Assembly: GCA_025618425.1 (NCBI GenBank)
Contig: CM046846.1
Span: forward strand, 32,481,409-32,545,408
Source: Heliocidaris tuberculata
Lineage: Eukaryota; Echinodermata; Echinoidea; Camarodonta; Echinometridae
DNA: 64,000 bases
Reading direction: 5' to 3'
The position numbers and the translations under genes are program-made. Shown here piece by piece: positions 56,475 through 64,000 of the stretch (its first letter is position 1; the number at the start of each line of letters is the position of its first letter). The notes below the pieces were generated by a model. That model saw only the letters and a program-made list of their open reading frames with translations, ran no database searches and was not told the DNA's origin.

Positions 56475-56840
56475 CATACTTGCCAACATTTGGAATTCAG
56501 AAAACTGAACGCAAATATTGAAATTGGCAGGGGGTCCAGGGAGCGTCACCGCTGCCACCGACGGTGGGGGTGGAGCTCCCTGGAGTAAGGGGTCCAGCGG
56601 CCTGCCTCAGGGCCCCTGGCTGACACTGTTCCGCTCATGGTTGCTTTAATTTTGACAGATTTTCACCCGAAATCGAACCAAATCACAAATCATGTATGAC
56701 TACTTACTGTACCAGATTCAATTAATTGGTATTAGACCCCAATACTATTTTCCCCAAAATCTGTACATTCAGTTTTTTATGGCTCTAAAAACTTCAAAAA
56801 TTGAATGGTTCAGTTAAAAACTGTACGGTTGGCATGTATG
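56475..56840. mobile_element. CATACTTGCCAAC inverted-repeat element
   Basis: It starts CATACTTGCCAAC and ends GGTTGGCATGTATG. A second inner pair is CAGAAAACTGAACG / GTTCAGTTAAAAACTG. The left half holds a GC-rich hairpin (CCAGGGAGCG ... GAGCTCCCTGG at about 56538-56585). No coding capacity. Confidence 0.7.
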
Positions 56841-57260
56841 CATATCATATCCATATAATAAACCATGATTCTCAAAACTGTCTTTCCATTAACTGTAACT
56901 TATATTCCATTTGGGCTCCATATAACCTCCTACCTCAAAGGATAAATCCTCTCATGACCATCAGATGATTAACTTTATGACACATGCATGCCATCAAGAA
57001 TTCTACAGCTCTTGCTTTAAACTCCTTATCAATCCTAAGAAAATTAACTCAATATCTTCTCACAACTCTGACACAATTCTAGAGATGCAACATTGCATGT
57101 CAAATTATCAGGTCTTATTTTGACAAAAAAAGCTGGTCACTGCAAAGAAGTTGGGAAGCTTTTCACAATGTAGTCATCAGAGTTTTTACTACTGTTGAAA
57201 TGGAATCACCTCAGTGATTGTTTTTCTTTTCTTCAACCAGAGCTTCTATTGAGTATTCCA

Positions 57261-57419
57261 GGGTGCCGTTGCATAAAACTTACTATTATAGTAACTTTGC
57301 TATTATAGTAACTTTTCATGAAATACTGGATTTTGATTGGCTCTTGAGCAACGTTACCATGGTAGTTACCATTGATGGCAAAGTTACTATAATAGTAAGT
57401 CTTTATGCAATGGCACCCA
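57261..57419. mobile_element. GGGTGCCRTTGCATAAA MITE
   Basis: The ends GGGTGCCGTTGCATAAA and TTTATGCAATGGCACCC are inverted. The arms hold ACTTACTATTATAGTAACTT in self-complementary form. The 159-bp element lies about 400 bp beyond the LONRF stop, possibly in its 3' UTR. Confidence 0.87.
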
Positions 57420-57461
57420 GATCTTGTTTTCAGTTTTCTCAAGCTTTTGTAAAAAAACTTT

Positions 57462-57613
57462 CCAGAGTTCTCATCTAGTTTTCCAGAGTTCTCATCTAGA
57501 TTTCCAGAGTTCTCATCTAGATTTCCAGAGTTCTCATCTAGTTTTCCAGAGTTCTCATCTAGTTTTCCAGAGTTCTCAATGAGTTTTCCAGCGTTCTATC
57601 TGAGTTTTCCAGA
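57462..57613. repeat. 21-bp tandem repeat, about seven units
   Basis: The unit TTTCCAGAGTTCTCATCTAG plus one variable base (T or A) repeats head to tail, the last two units being degenerate. It sits 213-364 bp downstream of the LONRF stop codon, so it may be transcribed in its 3' UTR. Confidence 0.92.
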
Positions 57614-57825
57614 GCTAATCCGCTCTCTGTTCCTGCATATGTTTTGTCTGGAAATCATCAGTTTCATAAAATCAGATCCAGGAGATGACCCAGGAACCCT
57701 AGGAGGATTCCGATGATTAGGAAGAAGAAAACGGGAGAGAGGCGTCCCCATGGACCCCTCGGCCAGAGGGCCGATGCGGTGGAGGAGGAGGCTATGGCGG
57801 AGGACATGGAGCTGGAGAATGGTAG

Positions 57826-63970
<6,145 letters not shown>

Positions 63971-64000
63971 CTGTTATTCAATTTTTGAGGAAGATAGGAC

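Overview
This window is animal nuclear DNA, AT-rich, with spliced coding exons on the minus strand at its right end and a dense cover of transposon remnants and simple repeats. The style of the repeats suggests an echinoderm, probably a sea urchin, or a close relative. That style includes many short palindromic MITE-like elements, tRNA-derived SINEs with an L2-type tail, L2/CR1-like LINEs, and long (CT)n, (TA)n and (ATT)n runs. The assignment rests on general familiarity with such genomes, not on a database search, and should be taken as moderate.

Right end (57.8-64.0 kb, minus strand): the only host gene I can support is the 3' half of a LONRF-family gene (LON peptidase N-terminal domain and RING finger protein). 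Eight exons join in consistent phase. They encode a C3HC4 RING finger, a short linker and the complete LON substrate-binding-like domain, up to a stop codon at 57826-57828. The 5' half, where this family carries TPR repeats and often a first RING, lies beyond the right edge. One exon has two in-frame splice donors 33 nt apart.

Left end (0.4-3.3 kb, plus strand): an almost complete, uninterrupted ORF of a CR1/L2-like non-LTR retrotransposon (endonuclease plus reverse transcriptase), lacking only the extreme 5' part. Its 3' tail resembles the tails of SINEs elsewhere in the window. Two other LINE fragments on the minus strand (15.1-16.5 kb and 46.4-47.0 kb) are 5'-truncated.

Middle (3.3-57.8 kb): gene-poor. 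It holds at least ten families of short inverted-repeat elements, several nested in one another. These include two families flanked by TTAA, one copy of which is inserted inside a SINE. It also holds an 11-unit tandem array with an exact 147-bp period inside a larger element, a roughly 1.1-kb minisatellite of about 59 bp per unit that is open in all three plus-strand frames, and two perfect hairpins (30-bp and 64-bp arms). A few high-complexity unique stretches could be cis-regulatory DNA or unrecognised exons. One of these, 18691-18902, looks like a possible terminal exon.

The genes do not form a pathway: the LINEs and SINEs are likely enzyme-donor and parasite partners, and LONRF is an independent host gene whose introns also carry MITEs. 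I see no CRISPR, operon or prokaryotic signal. Most long open frames are translations of microsatellites.
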